Assembly (NCBI RefSeq): GCF_000485595.1
Contig: NW_014578723.1
Span: 5,307 to 36,338, forward strand
DNA length: 31,032 nt
Direction: 5' to 3'
Origin: Priapulus caudatus
Lineage: Eukaryota > Priapulida > Priapulimorpha > Priapulimorphida > Priapulidae
Shown here: positions 24,801 to 30,952 of the stretch, one piece after another
How the letters are laid out: each line of letters starts with the position of its first letter
How positions within the stretch are numbered: position 1 is the stretch's first letter
The notes under the pieces: model-generated
Told to the model about the DNA's origin: nothing
The model's database searches: none
The model's input: only the letters and a program-made list of their open reading frames with translations
Translations under genes and position numbers: made by a program

Positions 24801-27800
24801 CTTGCGTTTCCTCGTGGGACTGCTGAGCCGTGGCAGCGCAATGCCTCTCACTGTCGCACTGATCACATCGTCGATCGTTTCTCTGACGAGGTCTTTGCCG
24901 TCATGCAGCGTGCTGCTCGACGCCGCCGCCGCCGCCGCCACCACCGCCGCCGCGTCGGCTTTGCGCCGCTCGCTCTCAGTGCGTTTCTGCCGCAGCCGCT
25001 CCCGCCGCTCATGCTGCTTCATGATCGCATCCATGATGCGCTGCTGCTCCTGCTTCGCACTCAGTCGGTACTGATGGAAGCGATTGCTGGGCGCGTCTGG
25101 GTCGGACTTGCGCGGTCGTCCTGGGCCGCGCTTCCGCGGCTGGGCCGCCCCCAGTACTGGCTCAGGCGAATTCTCTCGCTTCGACGCATTGAGATCGACA
25201 GTCGCGCCCTTGTCTGGGTCACCAACGGCGTCCTCTAGCAGGGGAAGGTCGGCAGGCCCGCCGCAGACAATGTCGATGACCTCATCAACGCTCGTGTACT
25301 CGTCATAGCGATCCCGCACCTGCTGCCAAAGGTCGTGCATGATCTTATTTTGCTGTGACTGCATCGCAGAACTGCAGTGCTGCGACGAGCCAGCGCCCAA
25401 CCCAGACTTTCGCCGCCTCGCCATGGTGTCGGGTCGATCGCCAGGCGTCACTGAGAGGTTGGAGGACTCTCCACCATCACTGAAAGTGCCGTGAAAACTC
25501 TGGAAGAGTCGGCCGGCCAGGTGTCTGCCAGACTCGGCGTTGGCACTGTGGTGTCTCGGAGAACCGGCGTGGCTGTAGGACGATTCGAGCATCTTGTGGC
25601 GCTTCTTCAAAGGTAGTCGTTGTTCGTTGGGATCGGTTGTGCGCGGCGTCGGCGCGTAGTACCTGTTCTCGCTCTGCACTTTCTTTTTCCGCACACGCTT
25701 CAGCGAGATGAGACTCTCCTTGGTAAGTATGTTGAAGTGCTTGGTAACCATCTCTGCCTTGCGAGGCCGCCCGACGCGCCTTTTGAAGATTGCCAAGACC
25801 CTTTTTCCGCTTCCATAGTCACACACCCGGAACACACTGGGAGGACTACAACCAAGAGAACCTTGTTCTGGTTCGGAGTGATCCGATATAGTGGCCCTGT
25901 CAAACAGTTGCGTCAAATCGTCTAGCTCGTCTAGAAACACGGGATCTACGATGTTCTTATGCTTGGATTTCACCTTGCACGCGCGCTTCCGCAACTTCGT
26001 AAGGACATCCTTCTCAAATTTACCCTTGTTGCGGTAGAGCAGCGCAGCCTGCATAGTGGACGGGTCGTCGAGCCGCAGTGACTTATGCCTAGCCTGCGCT
26101 TCCGCAGACTCCGCGTTGGCGGCCAAGAGATGAGCTTTGTTCGCGTTCCGATAGCGCTCCAGGAAAGAGGCTGCCGCCGTCGCGCTCGAGCCATACTCGC
26201 CCAGCACAGGCGAGCGTTTGCATGCACTGCTTTGCACCTCGCTGGATTCACTGCAGATGCTCGCCACGCTATCTGCTCGCTGACTGTCCGTCACCGAAGC
26301 CACGTCTTGGTTGCGCCGCCTTCGCTTTTTCAGCTTGAGAGTCTTACCAAATATGTGCTTGAGTCGCCTACGATGTAGAACAGCTGCCTTTGATCGATTG
26401 TGCTTTGCGCTTTTCGGAGCCGCACCTGACGTCCGCGAGATGTCGAAATCGTCCTTATCTGAAAATTGGCTCTCAATAGAGCTCTCGATGCTCCTCACGA
26501 GCGAGCGCAGTTCGGAATCGCCCTTGTCACTCACGCGGGCCTTCACCACGTGAGGCTCCGGCAAGGGCTCTTTTCGCGGGCGTCCCCGCTTACGCTTAGG
26601 CATCGTTCCCGATGGATTTACACTAATAGATCCCGTTCGCTGCACATTTCTTATAAGTTTCTGCATAGCGCGGCTCGACTCTGGAGTTACGGGCTGAGAG
26701 AGCTTGTTTGAAATGCTAGCGATTACTGCCGACAGGCTATCCGACTGCGGCAGGTTGGCCAACTGCTGCTTGAGAAGGTCAGTGCGCTTTTGAGACAGTG
26801 CACCCTGCAGGGCTAGGAGTATTGTCTTCTTGTTCGGCGAGCCTTTTGGCCGCCCTCGTCCGCGCTTCACCCTCACTGCTTGCTGGCTTTCGACGGCGGC
26901 GGCGTGACTCAAATGGCTCTCTAGGTGGCGCTGAATAGTGTCGGACAGCCGTCCGCAGGTCGACGCCGGCTTGCTAGCCTGCGCGCTCGTGCTACGCTCA
27001 ACGGGAGCCATGGGGTGAAGCTTGGGAGGTTTCGCTGGCGGGCGGCGACGCCCCCGCGTCTTCGCCGGTTCCGTTATCGGAGGCGGCAGCTCGTCACCCT
27101 CCTGGCTAGTGGCGCTGTCCTCTGCCTGCTCCTCGGTGAGAGACGCGGCAAATTTCTCAAACAGAGACTTCTTCAGCACTGGACTGGAGGGCATATGCTG
27201 GAGAACATCCCTCGGTCGACGAGCTCTGTCCTTGTCGCTGCTCCGCAACAGCTGACTTTGCTCGTCCTTGGTGAACTCAAATGTGGGCATATCGACACTA
27301 CTCAAGACGTGTGGTGTTTTTGGTTTGCTCACTTGCTCTTTCAGTTTCGACCGCTGTTTTGAGCTCCTTCTCTGTGATGTTTTCGATTTGTGACTACGCT
27401 TGGCACTGGGTTGCGACGTGACATCGTTAGTAGACTCCGACTGTGAATGTTCTTTCTTCACCGAATCTTGAGGAGCTTCAGGTGACAATGTTTTCTTATT
27501 AAGATCTGCAGCAGGCTCCTTGTCTTTACGTTTACCTGCAGGCTTCTCCAGCAGTTTCTCAGTTTTACTGCTCTTGACTGCCTCCAGACCATTTTGAACT
27601 AACTCACTCTTCATGGAGACACTGGTGATAGAAGTAACTATCCCTAGAGTGGATATCTCTTTGGAGTGATCGTTCTGCTTGATTGAGATTTTAGCAGCAG
27701 CGGAAAGGCCCATTTTTTTACAACTGGAAGATTTCTTTTTGGCTTTTGAAACTTTGGCATGAGTTTCGATGACTCTAGATATGCCAACCGACTGCTTATC

Positions 27801-30557
27801 TGTTTTGGAAGTCTTGCCACTTTCAATAGAATTTAAACTGTTTCCAGCAATACCCTTTCTGGGGCTACTATCCATTACCTTGGGTGTGCTCACATCACTG
27901 TCTGTAGGCAGTTTTTCGGAAGCTTTCCTCTTCTTAGGTAATCGTGACAATGGCCTCTTCAAGGACCGTGGCTTGTTGTTTTCGCCTTCAGAACTAGCCA
28001 GTACCGCGGGCTCCTGCTTAGCTATGGGTGCTTCCGACAATTCGGATTCACATGATTGAGCCTCAACCAGCCCCATTGACTTGGTTATTGCTGCCTCAGT
28101 ATGTAACTCAAGTGACACAATGCCTGGTCCTATGGAGGACGCCGGTTCAACGGGTGGCGTTAGACGCTGCGACACTGGTAATTGATGAAGCGGTTTCACA
28201 GTAGAGGGTAGTTGTGGGCTAAATGTCGAAACAGTTGCTTCCGGTAATGTAGTCACCGGCTTTGAAGTTGGTGTGATCAGTGGTTGGCCAGACGACCCTA
28301 ACCCTGGCTTAGTCATACTAGAGCCAGTACTCGCAACTGCAGCTGTTTTGCTTTTAGCACGAACCATATTTTCAGCATTCGCTGATGATTTGGGGAAAGT
28401 AGTGGGCTTTATAATTCCAGCAAGCTTTTTAGACACTCCTGGTTCTGTGAGAGGTTTGCCACCATTGAATCCTGCTGATTTGTGTGTTGATAATACATTA
28501 CCTCCTGTTGTTACATTCTCTGTCTTAGCAGCAGTCATGCTAGGTTGGTCATTCTCATATGCTATCTGGCTGGAGTGCAACTCTTTTCCAGTGGTCTCAT
28601 GGAAAAGGTCCTTATTACTTCTAGTTCTGACTGGGGCCTCACCAGCTTTGTTCGGTATCGATGCTTTACCATCTGACGTTGCAGGCATATCAGTGACAGT
28701 TACAGCAACAGGGGAGATGCACGTAAGAGATGACTGTGAAGGTATTATACTAACTATTTGCTCAGTTACTTCTACAGATGAGACTTCTGACTTAAGTTGG
28801 GCACTACTGCCCTCGTTACTTTTGCCTACTGCTGATGAAGACACAATCACTGACGCCCTAGGTAACGACATAGATTTATCAGATAACTCAGTACATAAAC
28901 TCAGTTCTGTTGGCTGTTGGCAGTCAGAACCATTGATGGACTCAGTATTCGTTACTGTGAGGTTGAGATCCCATGACTTTTTTTGAAGACTTTCGTTTGA
29001 ATACAGTTTGTCAGTATCCATTACAATGTTTTGTACCACCGATTGTTCTCCTACATTTTCATTGACTGTTACAGGCTCTTGCGATGAGTTCTCATGAATT
29101 CCTTTTACTGAATCTGCTTGAATGGGGTTTTCAGCATGGCATCTAGTGGGGTTTAGTTGCTCCTGATCAAGAGCTGCATGCCCATATATATCACCAGTAT
29201 CTTTTGATTGTACTATGTCTTTTTCTTCAGGGCCTTTCTTACTAGACATATTGACACTAGAACATTCTGCACCTTCTGCATTCTTGCTTCGAGCCTTTTG
29301 AAGCTCATTAGATTTTTCTATCTTTGTGTTCGTAGAACATATAGGTTCTTCCTTAGAAATATTAGGCAACCCCTCTCCAGCTACATCCTTGGCCTGCACA
29401 GTCACAAGTTTACCCTGCTGTAGTGAAGATATCTTCACATCTACAGTCCGTTCACCAACAGAACCTCCATCAAAGTGCAGATCATCTCGATTTTTCTGTG
29501 ACGGCACGCACACAGTATTTTCGAGTACCCTGCCTTCCAACTGGGTTGTCTCACTGGTTTTTCTATGAGATACCTGCTCCTTGGCTTCTTCATCATTTAC
29601 AACACACAGCTTAATATCAGTAGGTTTGAGCATTGGGGACGATGCAGTTTTGGCTGTTTCATAAGCAAAGTTCTCTGACACGACATTCGATTTCCTGTTG
29701 TTACACACAGAGTTTTCTGTGCTTGGTTGCATTTCTAAACGTTTTTCATTTATGTGCCTTGAACGAGTTTTCTGTATTTTTTCACTGGACAATTTTGATC
29801 TATCAGTGGAATACAAAGGAGCTCTCGTATCATCTGCTAGCCTTAGTTTCCTAAAGTCTCTTTTGTCAGCCAGACCACTCACATTCCTTACGTTTTTTAC
29901 AGTGTTTACACCCGTATCTTTCTTCGTCTTGTTATCTCGCATTGTTTTTATCATGCCAGAACCATCACTCTTTTCACCATCCTTGTCATGCTTTTCAATG
30001 CACTGTCGAATGCCTTCGTTTTTATGACTCGCCTCAATCATGGTAGTGTCTTGTGGTATTGCAGTGGTCGTTCCACACTGCTCATCAATATCCCTTCTAC
30101 GCTCGTATTCCAGAGAACGCTCAATTCTGGTCATACAACTACTATCGGTCTTTTCTAATTCATTAGCAGTGACAACACCTTCCCGATGAATCCCAGACTT
30201 CTCCGTGTGACGAAAGATGGTTTTTGGTGACAGCGGAGCAACACTAACAATGACAGATGGCAAATCCAGGCTGTTATCTGGTGACAGGTCTTCAGAAGTG
30301 CTTGAAAACCTAGTATCAACCGTTGTCACTTTCCAGTCCACCTGCAATATAAATGCATGGAATAGGTATAAAATAGTAAAAATTACTTGTTAATCGAATT
30401 TGTAACAATGGATACAAAAAGCAGCTACTAACAACTCTTGCGCCCTCGGCGATGCGGTGTGGCTCGCTGGGACATTGGATATCGACGCAACACTCGGCGA
30501 GCTAATCTTTGACCTATTTACAGCTGCCTTTTGTTTCAAGTTAGGCGGTTTATACAT
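5292..30557 (-). CDS. ASH1L: ASH1/ASH1L-type histone H3K36 methyltransferase, 24 coding exons (whole gene span)
   Basis: This is the chromatin regulator ASH1 (Trithorax group), a nuclear enzyme that dimethylates histone H3 lysine 36. The product is about 2805 residues. In order it has a disordered Lys/Ser-rich region with five AT-hook or AT-hook-like motifs (about 44-1894), AWS (about 1960-2010), SET (about 2012-2136, with NHSCDPNC), post-SET (CKCGSANC, about 2138), an atypical bromodomain (about 2270-2390), a C4HC3 PHD finger (about 2424-2470), BAH (about 2485-2680) and a tail ending LDVTYLLE...TLAGFT. All 23 joins are read as GT-AG and the phases agree throughout (total 8418 nt, divisible by 3). 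Colinear matches to ASH1L support exons 5 to 24. Exons 3 and 4 rest on phase and splice sites, and exon 1 is tentative. Family function is established knowledge; activity in this species is inferred. Confidence 0.95.
5525..6497. other. Intron 23, left part: no gene seen
   Basis: AT-rich intronic sequence contains an (AT)n run at about 5738-5762. No splice-framed exon with recognisable ASH1 sequence was found, and the exon 23 to exon 24 phase (0 to 0) needs none. Confidence 0.6.
6498..6600 (+). mobile_element. Candidate hAT-type transposon end with CGATAC repeats
   Basis: TAGGGGTGTAACGATACACT starting near 6498 resembles the terminal inverted repeat of some hAT elements. It is followed by repeated CGATACGATAC motifs. 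No matching opposite end was found, so this is a solo end or a truncated copy. Confidence 0.4.
6663..7437 (+). repeat. Dispersed element A, copy 1 (intron 23)
   Basis: This 775-bp segment recurs at 19987-21198 in the same orientation. Shared parts include ATAACAAGTGCCGCAGAGCG at the start and, at the end, a GGAC-rich run followed by a small hairpin and GAGCTAA. There is no coding frame. The element class is uncertain (MITE, SINE or Helitron-like). Confidence 0.8.
7490..7629. repeat. Three tandem units of about 46-48 bp in intron 23
   Basis: The units begin CACTATATTGTTGGTAGG at 7538 and 7584, with a more diverged unit from 7490. The array ends about 40 bp beyond the donor site of exon 23 and has no coding signal. 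Confidence 0.85.
7670..7822 (-). CDS. ASH1L: ASH1 exon 23: C-terminal linker (residues 2708-2758)
   Basis: It encodes [20 protein letters not shown] and then an acidic/Gln-rich stretch ending QSQEEK. Joined to exon 22 it reads TYS-PHEVPDD, like the FSPHYVPDN of human ASH1L. The acceptor is TTTGTGTGACAG and the donor GTGAGG; phase is 0 at both ends. It is separated from exon 22 by a 2.4-kb, transposon-filled intron. Confidence 0.92.
7961..9450. mobile_element. Large foldback element (about 280-300-bp arms) carrying a nested insertion
   Basis: The left arm (7961-8106 plus 8837-8969) and the right arm (9143-9450) are reverse complements with few differences. They begin and end at ATATATATCAAGAGTAGATA-type sequence. 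The left arm is split by the nested element at 8111-8832. The central loop (about 8970-9142) has no open frame of note. It lies in intron 22. Confidence 0.85.
8111..8832. mobile_element. TTAA-flanked inverted-repeat element, 722 bp, nested in the foldback
   Basis: Terminal inverted repeats of about 50 bp start AGGCATAATTCGACCAT on both strands. The element is flanked by TTAA at 8107-8110 and 8833-8836. A TTAA target duplication suggests piggyBac-type mobilisation. Open frames inside (for example 8224-8547, minus) show no transposase motif, so it is non-autonomous. Confidence 0.85.
9812..9895. repeat. (ACGC)n and (CA)n microsatellite
   Basis: A pure CA run, then about twelve ACGC units, then another CA run. 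Apparent coding frames across it are repeat artefacts. A short (TC)n run lies nearby at about 9695-9712. Confidence 0.95.
10201..10273 (-). CDS. ASH1L: ASH1 exon 22: post-BAH segment (residues 2683-2707)
   Basis: It encodes [20 protein letters not shown], then RTYS. Human ASH1L has [20 protein letters not shown]. The acceptor is GCATAATTTCAG and the donor GTAAGA; phase is 2 in and 0 out. Confidence 0.96.
10413..10594 (-). CDS. ASH1L: ASH1 exon 21: BAH domain, C-terminal part (residues 2623-2683)
   Basis: It encodes [20 protein letters not shown], then [26 protein letters not shown] and NKISRI. It is nearly colinear with human ASH1L ([19 protein letters not shown]...YICDYRLDKSAHLF). The acceptor is TTACTCATACAG and the donor GTGTGT; phase is 0 in and 2 out. 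Confidence 0.98.
10595..11615. other. Intron 20: no feature recognised
   Basis: About 1 kb of AT-rich intron with no conserved coding block, no clear repeat and no RNA gene that I can identify. Exons 20 and 21 join directly in phase 0. Confidence 0.6.
11616..11700 (-). CDS. ASH1L: ASH1 exon 20: BAH domain, part 4 (residues 2594-2622)
   Basis: It encodes [20 protein letters not shown], then SRRFFPNE. This is the most conserved BAH block (FGHHYFRPHETHH in human ASH1L). The acceptor is TCTTCGTATAG and the donor GTTAGT; phase is 2 in and 0 out. Confidence 0.97.
11876..12118 (-). repeat. SINE/MITE-like repeat with ACCTCCGCC ends (intron 19)
   Basis: On the minus strand it starts ATTACCTCCGCCCACGGAGT and GAGGTTATGTGATCGC. 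It ends CGCTGGCGGAGGTATGCACT and GAGTGCCCTCTGTCTAGTT. This layout matches an abundant repeat family I recall from marine invertebrate genomes. It is non-coding; the open frames in it are coincidental. Confidence 0.65.
12149..12266 (-). CDS. ASH1L: ASH1 exon 19: BAH domain, part 3 (residues 2555-2594)
   Basis: It encodes a Ser/Thr linker, then [16 protein letters not shown] and [13 protein letters not shown]. The human counterpart is [20 protein letters not shown]. The acceptor is ATTGCAGCCCAG before 12266. A second AG five bases upstream gives the wrong phase, so the downstream AG was chosen. The donor is GTAAGT; phase is 1 in and 2 out. Confidence 0.88.
12767..13440 (-). pseudogene. Penelope-like element remnant: RT C-terminus and GIY-YIG endonuclease, frameshifted (intron 18)
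   Basis: Broken minus-strand frames read [20 protein letters not shown], then [79 protein letters not shown], then [11 protein letters not shown] and a stop at 12767. The LPYV, HPKD, YKIPC, YIGET and WIKxAIW blocks are typical of the C-terminal end of Penelope-like retroelements. At least two frameshifts and internal stops are present. It has the same orientation as the host gene. The non-coding tail may reach about 12640. Confidence 0.85.
13689..13844. mobile_element. Foldback MITE-like hairpin, 156 bp (intron 18)
   Basis: The two arms of about 75 bp are near-perfect reverse complements (CATTATTTGCCATTTTATAT at the left end). They meet at a perfect 20-bp inner stem (AATCAGTCACACCTTCACTA) with almost no loop. 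Confidence 0.85.
14012..14146 (-). CDS. ASH1L: ASH1 exon 18: BAH domain, part 2, with low-complexity insertion (residues 2510-2555)
   Basis: It begins [10 protein letters not shown], the BAH strand found in human ASH1L as GDCVYLMRD. An Ala/Pro/Gly-rich stretch follows ([16 protein letters not shown] and on) with no counterpart in human ASH1L. The acceptor is TTATTATTCTAG and the donor GTAAAT; phase is 1 in and 1 out. The match before the insertion shows the exon is real. Confidence 0.9.
14861..14951 (-). CDS. ASH1L: ASH1 exon 17: BAH domain, part 1 (residues 2480-2510)
   Basis: It encodes [20 protein letters not shown], then [10 protein letters not shown], and matches the human PHD-BAH junction (VPMIPRPHYAQPGCVYF). 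The acceptor is GCATGTTGCAG and the donor GTTTGT; phase is 0 in and 1 out. Confidence 0.95.
15474..15655 (-). CDS. ASH1L: ASH1 exon 16: PHD finger (residues 2419-2479)
   Basis: It encodes [20 protein letters not shown], then [12 protein letters not shown] and YMCELC. All eight zinc ligands of a C4HC3 PHD finger are present (C-x-C, C-x2-C, H-x2-C, C-x2-C). PHD fingers of this type read histone H3 tails. The acceptor is TATCTTGTGTAG and the donor GTAATA; phase is 1 in and 0 out. Confidence 0.97.
16020..16182 (-). CDS. ASH1L: ASH1 exon 15: bromodomain end and linker (residues 2365-2419)
   Basis: It begins [20 protein letters not shown], completing helix C of the bromodomain. Human ASH1L has [20 protein letters not shown]. 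The position that normally carries the acetyl-lysine-binding Asn is His here and Tyr in human ASH1L. A basic linker follows. The acceptor is TTCACATGCAG and the donor GTGCGT; phase is 0 in and 1 out. Confidence 0.93.
16355..16487 (-). CDS. ASH1L: ASH1 exon 14: bromodomain core (residues 2320-2364)
   Basis: It encodes [18 protein letters not shown], then [19 protein letters not shown] and RNAQ. These are the ZA loop and helices A and B of the ASH1-family bromodomain. The acceptor is TTCATTTTCAG and the donor GTGGTT; phase is 2 in and 0 out. Confidence 0.97.
16776..16983 (-). CDS. ASH1L: ASH1 exon 13: pre-bromodomain helix and bromodomain start (residues 2251-2320)
   Basis: It encodes [20 protein letters not shown], then [11 protein letters not shown] and [11 protein letters not shown]. 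The human counterpart is FSALQTARSVRTRRLA...AARLAQIFKEI...LLNLP. The acceptor is CTCGGTTTAG and the donor GTGAGC; phase is 1 in and 2 out. LFTLP fits an FxLP pattern but sits at the human LLNLP position. Confidence 0.96.
17110..17690 (+). repeat. Repeat element with internal duplication and terminal hairpin (intron 12)
   Basis: The block GTCAAATGGTTCTTAAGTTA and a following TTGACCGTAG recur in variant form about 320 bp later. The end has (GGAC)n, then TAGCTCATCTTGAC, a 3-nt loop and GTCAAGGTGAGCTA. It shares the GGAC-run plus hairpin plus GAGCTAA ending with element A, and resembles a non-autonomous dispersed repeat. Confidence 0.65.
17782..17872 (-). CDS. ASH1L: ASH1 exon 12: variable linker (residues 2221-2251)
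   Basis: An open 91-nt exon encodes a poorly conserved linker ([11 protein letters not shown]...RKPNKA) and ends in phase 1. The split codon becomes Asp and continues as DVFMAQF, exactly as human ASH1L reads DVFMTQF. The acceptor is TTTGCATGTAG and the donor GTATTA. The phase match is the strongest support. Confidence 0.82.
18065..18181 (-). CDS. ASH1L: ASH1 exon 11: linker between SET and bromodomain (residues 2182-2220)
   Basis: It encodes a Ser/Gln-rich stretch, then [20 protein letters not shown] and VEK, colinear with [20 protein letters not shown] of human ASH1L. The acceptor is TTTTGTTGCAG and the donor GTAGTT; phase is 0 at both ends. Confidence 0.93.
18453..18587 (-). CDS. ASH1L: ASH1 exon 10: post-SET zinc motif and basic linker (residues 2137-2181)
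   Basis: It opens with [15 protein letters not shown], the C-x-C-x4-C post-SET motif that closes the active site with a zinc ion. Human ASH1L has CKCGFEKCRGIIGG. A basic linker ending RPGRK follows. The acceptor is TTTTTTTCTACAG and the donor GTGAGA; phase is 0 at both ends. Confidence 0.96.
19011..19122 (-). CDS. ASH1L: ASH1 exon 9: SET C-terminal part (residues 2099-2136)
   Basis: It encodes [16 protein letters not shown], then [14 protein letters not shown]. This holds the SET-C Tyr motif (E-L-S/T-Y-x-Y) and the loop before post-SET, which has the same length as the autoinhibitory loop of human ASH1L. YNYNF replaces the usual YDYNF. The acceptor is GCTTGCTTGCAG and the donor GTGAGG; phase is 2 in and 0 out. 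Confidence 0.97.
19562..19760 (-). CDS. ASH1L: ASH1 exon 8: SET catalytic core (residues 2033-2099)
   Basis: It encodes [31 protein letters not shown], then [20 protein letters not shown] forms the pseudoknot with cofactor-binding residues, and its Cys joins the post-SET zinc site. The acceptor is GCGTGCTGCAG and the donor GTACTC (phase 2 out). Reading past the donor gives a short tail and then a stop, so splicing is required. Confidence 0.98.
19870..19946. repeat. (TAGG)n / (CAGG)n simple repeat
   Basis: Tetranucleotide units GTAG and GCAG in tandem, imperfect, located in intron 7 close to the SET exon acceptor. Confidence 0.9.
19987..21198 (+). repeat. Dispersed element A, copy 2 (intron 7), with about 460 bp of extra internal sequence
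   Basis: It matches copy 1 (6663-7437) at both ends (19987-20142 and about 20605-21198). The extra middle segment (about 20143-20604) is absent from copy 1 or was lost from it. It lies between the AWS/SET-N exon and the SET core exon. Confidence 0.8.
21856..22010 (-). CDS. ASH1L: ASH1 exon 7: AWS second half and start of SET (residues 1981-2033)
   Basis: It encodes [10 protein letters not shown]...[11 protein letters not shown], then GHGIRT, the SET-N glycine turn that contacts S-adenosylmethionine. Human ASH1L reads AECSPNTCPC...NQRIQRHEW...GWGIRT. The acceptor is ATATTTGTAG and the donor GTGTGT; phase is 2 in and 1 out. Confidence 0.97.
22078..22684. mobile_element. TTAA-flanked MITE, copy 1 (intron 6)
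   Basis: It starts TTAA-AGGGACAGTAG and ends CTCTCCCT-TTAA, giving short terminal inverted repeats with a TTAA duplication. It matches 23131-23739 over its whole length with roughly 95 percent identity by eye, in direct orientation. No coding frame. Confidence 0.85.
22838..22949 (-). CDS. ASH1L: ASH1 exon 6: AWS domain, first half (residues 1944-1981)
   Basis: It encodes VYVDVKPLS, then CTC and CGEQCLNR, the first zinc-binding cysteines of the AWS (associated-with-SET) domain. The acceptor is TGACTTGCAG and the donor GTATAT; phase is 1 in and 2 out. The exon lies between two direct copies of a TTAA-flanked MITE (22078-22684 and 23131-23739). Confidence 0.95.
23131..23739. mobile_element. TTAA-flanked MITE, copy 2 (intron 5)
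   Basis: It starts TTAA-AGGGATAGTAG and ends GATCCCT-TTAA. It is a direct-orientation copy of 22078-22684, and the AWS exon 22838-22949 lies between the two. Confidence 0.85.
23778..23829 (-). CDS. ASH1L: ASH1 exon 5 (52 nt, residues 1927-1944)
   Basis: It encodes [17 protein letters not shown], then the first base of Asn in the NVYVDVKP block that opens the AWS region. YKKIKSN matches YKKIRSN of human ASH1L. The acceptor is TTTTTTCTGTAG and the donor GTAAGTG; phase is 0 in and 1 out. About 25 residues found before this block in human ASH1L, including an FxLP motif, have no counterpart here. Confidence 0.88.
24234..24285 (-). CDS. ASH1L: ASH1 exon 4 (52 nt, residues 1909-1926)
   Basis: A small linker exon ([17 protein letters not shown]) has acceptor TATTTTTAG and donor GTAAGT. 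Its phase is 2 in and 0 out. It sits between the AT-hook region and AWS, where ASH1 proteins are poorly conserved, so support comes from splice sites, phase and position. Confidence 0.75.
24428..24472 (-). CDS. ASH1L: ASH1 exon 3 (45 nt, residues 1894-1909)
   Basis: A small basic exon ([14 protein letters not shown]) lies between acceptor TGTTTCAG and donor GTAAGC. Its phase is 2 in and 2 out, which fits exons 2 and 4. It corresponds to the basic linker after the last AT hook in ASH1L. It is too short for homology alone; the splice sites and phase support it. Confidence 0.8.
24521..24552. repeat. (ACGC)n microsatellite in intron 2
   Basis: About eight ACGC units, the same motif as at 9812-9895. 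Confidence 0.9.
24790..30341 (-). CDS. ASH1L: ASH1 exon 2: giant 5.55-kb exon, disordered AT-hook N-terminal region (residues about 44-1894)
   Basis: One uninterrupted frame encodes about 1850 residues of mostly low-complexity, Ser/Thr/Lys-rich and probably disordered protein. The acceptor is TATATTGCAG before 30341 and the donor GTAAGC starts at 24789 (phase 2). AT-hook or AT-hook-like cores lie at about 27031-27064 (RGRRRP), 26836-26871 (RGRGRPKG), 26568-26600 (KRGRPRK), 25753-25784 (RVGRPRK) and 25107-25143 (RGPGRPRK). AT hooks bind the minor groove of AT-rich DNA. Segments colinear with human ASH1L include [15 protein letters not shown], and [11 protein letters not shown] near the end. 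The strand-specific motifs fix the coding strand. A GCC/GCG triplet run (24917-24957) encodes a poly-Ala stretch. The first in-frame ATG inside this exon is well downstream, so an earlier start is needed. Confidence 0.95.
30429..30557 (-). CDS. ASH1L: Tentative exon 1 of ASH1 (residues 1-43)
   Basis: An open frame starts at ATG 30557 ([10 protein letters not shown]...) and would end ...RAQELL at a weak donor (GTAGCT) in phase 0, as the exon 2 acceptor requires. A better-looking donor, GTTAGT, begins at 30432, but it would give phase 2 and an early stop in exon 2. The frame stays open upstream of this ATG, so the true start could lie further right. The peptide is basic and Ser/Ala-rich and I do not recognise it. 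Its assignment rests on phase and position only. Confidence 0.45.
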
Positions 30558-30952
30558 TCGGTTTGCTGGCAACAGAATGGATAATCGTGTCGTACGTTTT
30601 AGTCTGTCAGGCCCCTCCCTACGTTGCCCAAACCAGGCGCGCCCGCCCTGTTTGGGAAAAATTCCCCACGTTTCAATCGTTGCGCCCCGTTTAAATTACC
30701 TCCGCCACGATTAAATTCCACCACAATAAAAGTTTGACAGAGCGGGAATCGATCGTCAAAAATTCCCATTCGACCAGGACAACAGACGCGTGTATTTTTA
30801 CCGTCCTACACTACGCATGTACTGCAGACCACACACAAGTACAAACAGTCACCCTGTCCCAAACCCTAACACTAACTGTAAACCGACTCGGCTATATTAT
30901 ATACAAGTACCCCAAATACCGTCTATGGTGTGGTGGCGATTTTACGCATTAG
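30558..30952 (-). promoter_or_regulatory. Upstream region of ASH1: 5' UTR and/or promoter
   Basis: The stretch near 30600-30700 is richer in GC and CpG than the flanking introns. No TATA box or clear initiator was recognised. The minus-strand frame stays open upstream of ATG 30557, so part of it could be coding. A short ATTACCTCCGCCACG fragment at about 30696 resembles the repeat at 11876-12118. Confidence 0.35.

Noticed and set aside
24780-25238. 152-aa Arg-rich plus-strand frame
   Set aside because: It is the antisense of the poly-Ala and AT-hook coding region of ASH1, and its composition follows from the GCC-rich DNA.
28273-28986. 237-aa open frame on the plus strand
   Set aside because: It is antisense to the single 5.55-kb ASH1 exon. 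It has no recognisable domain, and the minus strand has the conserved motifs and the much longer frame.
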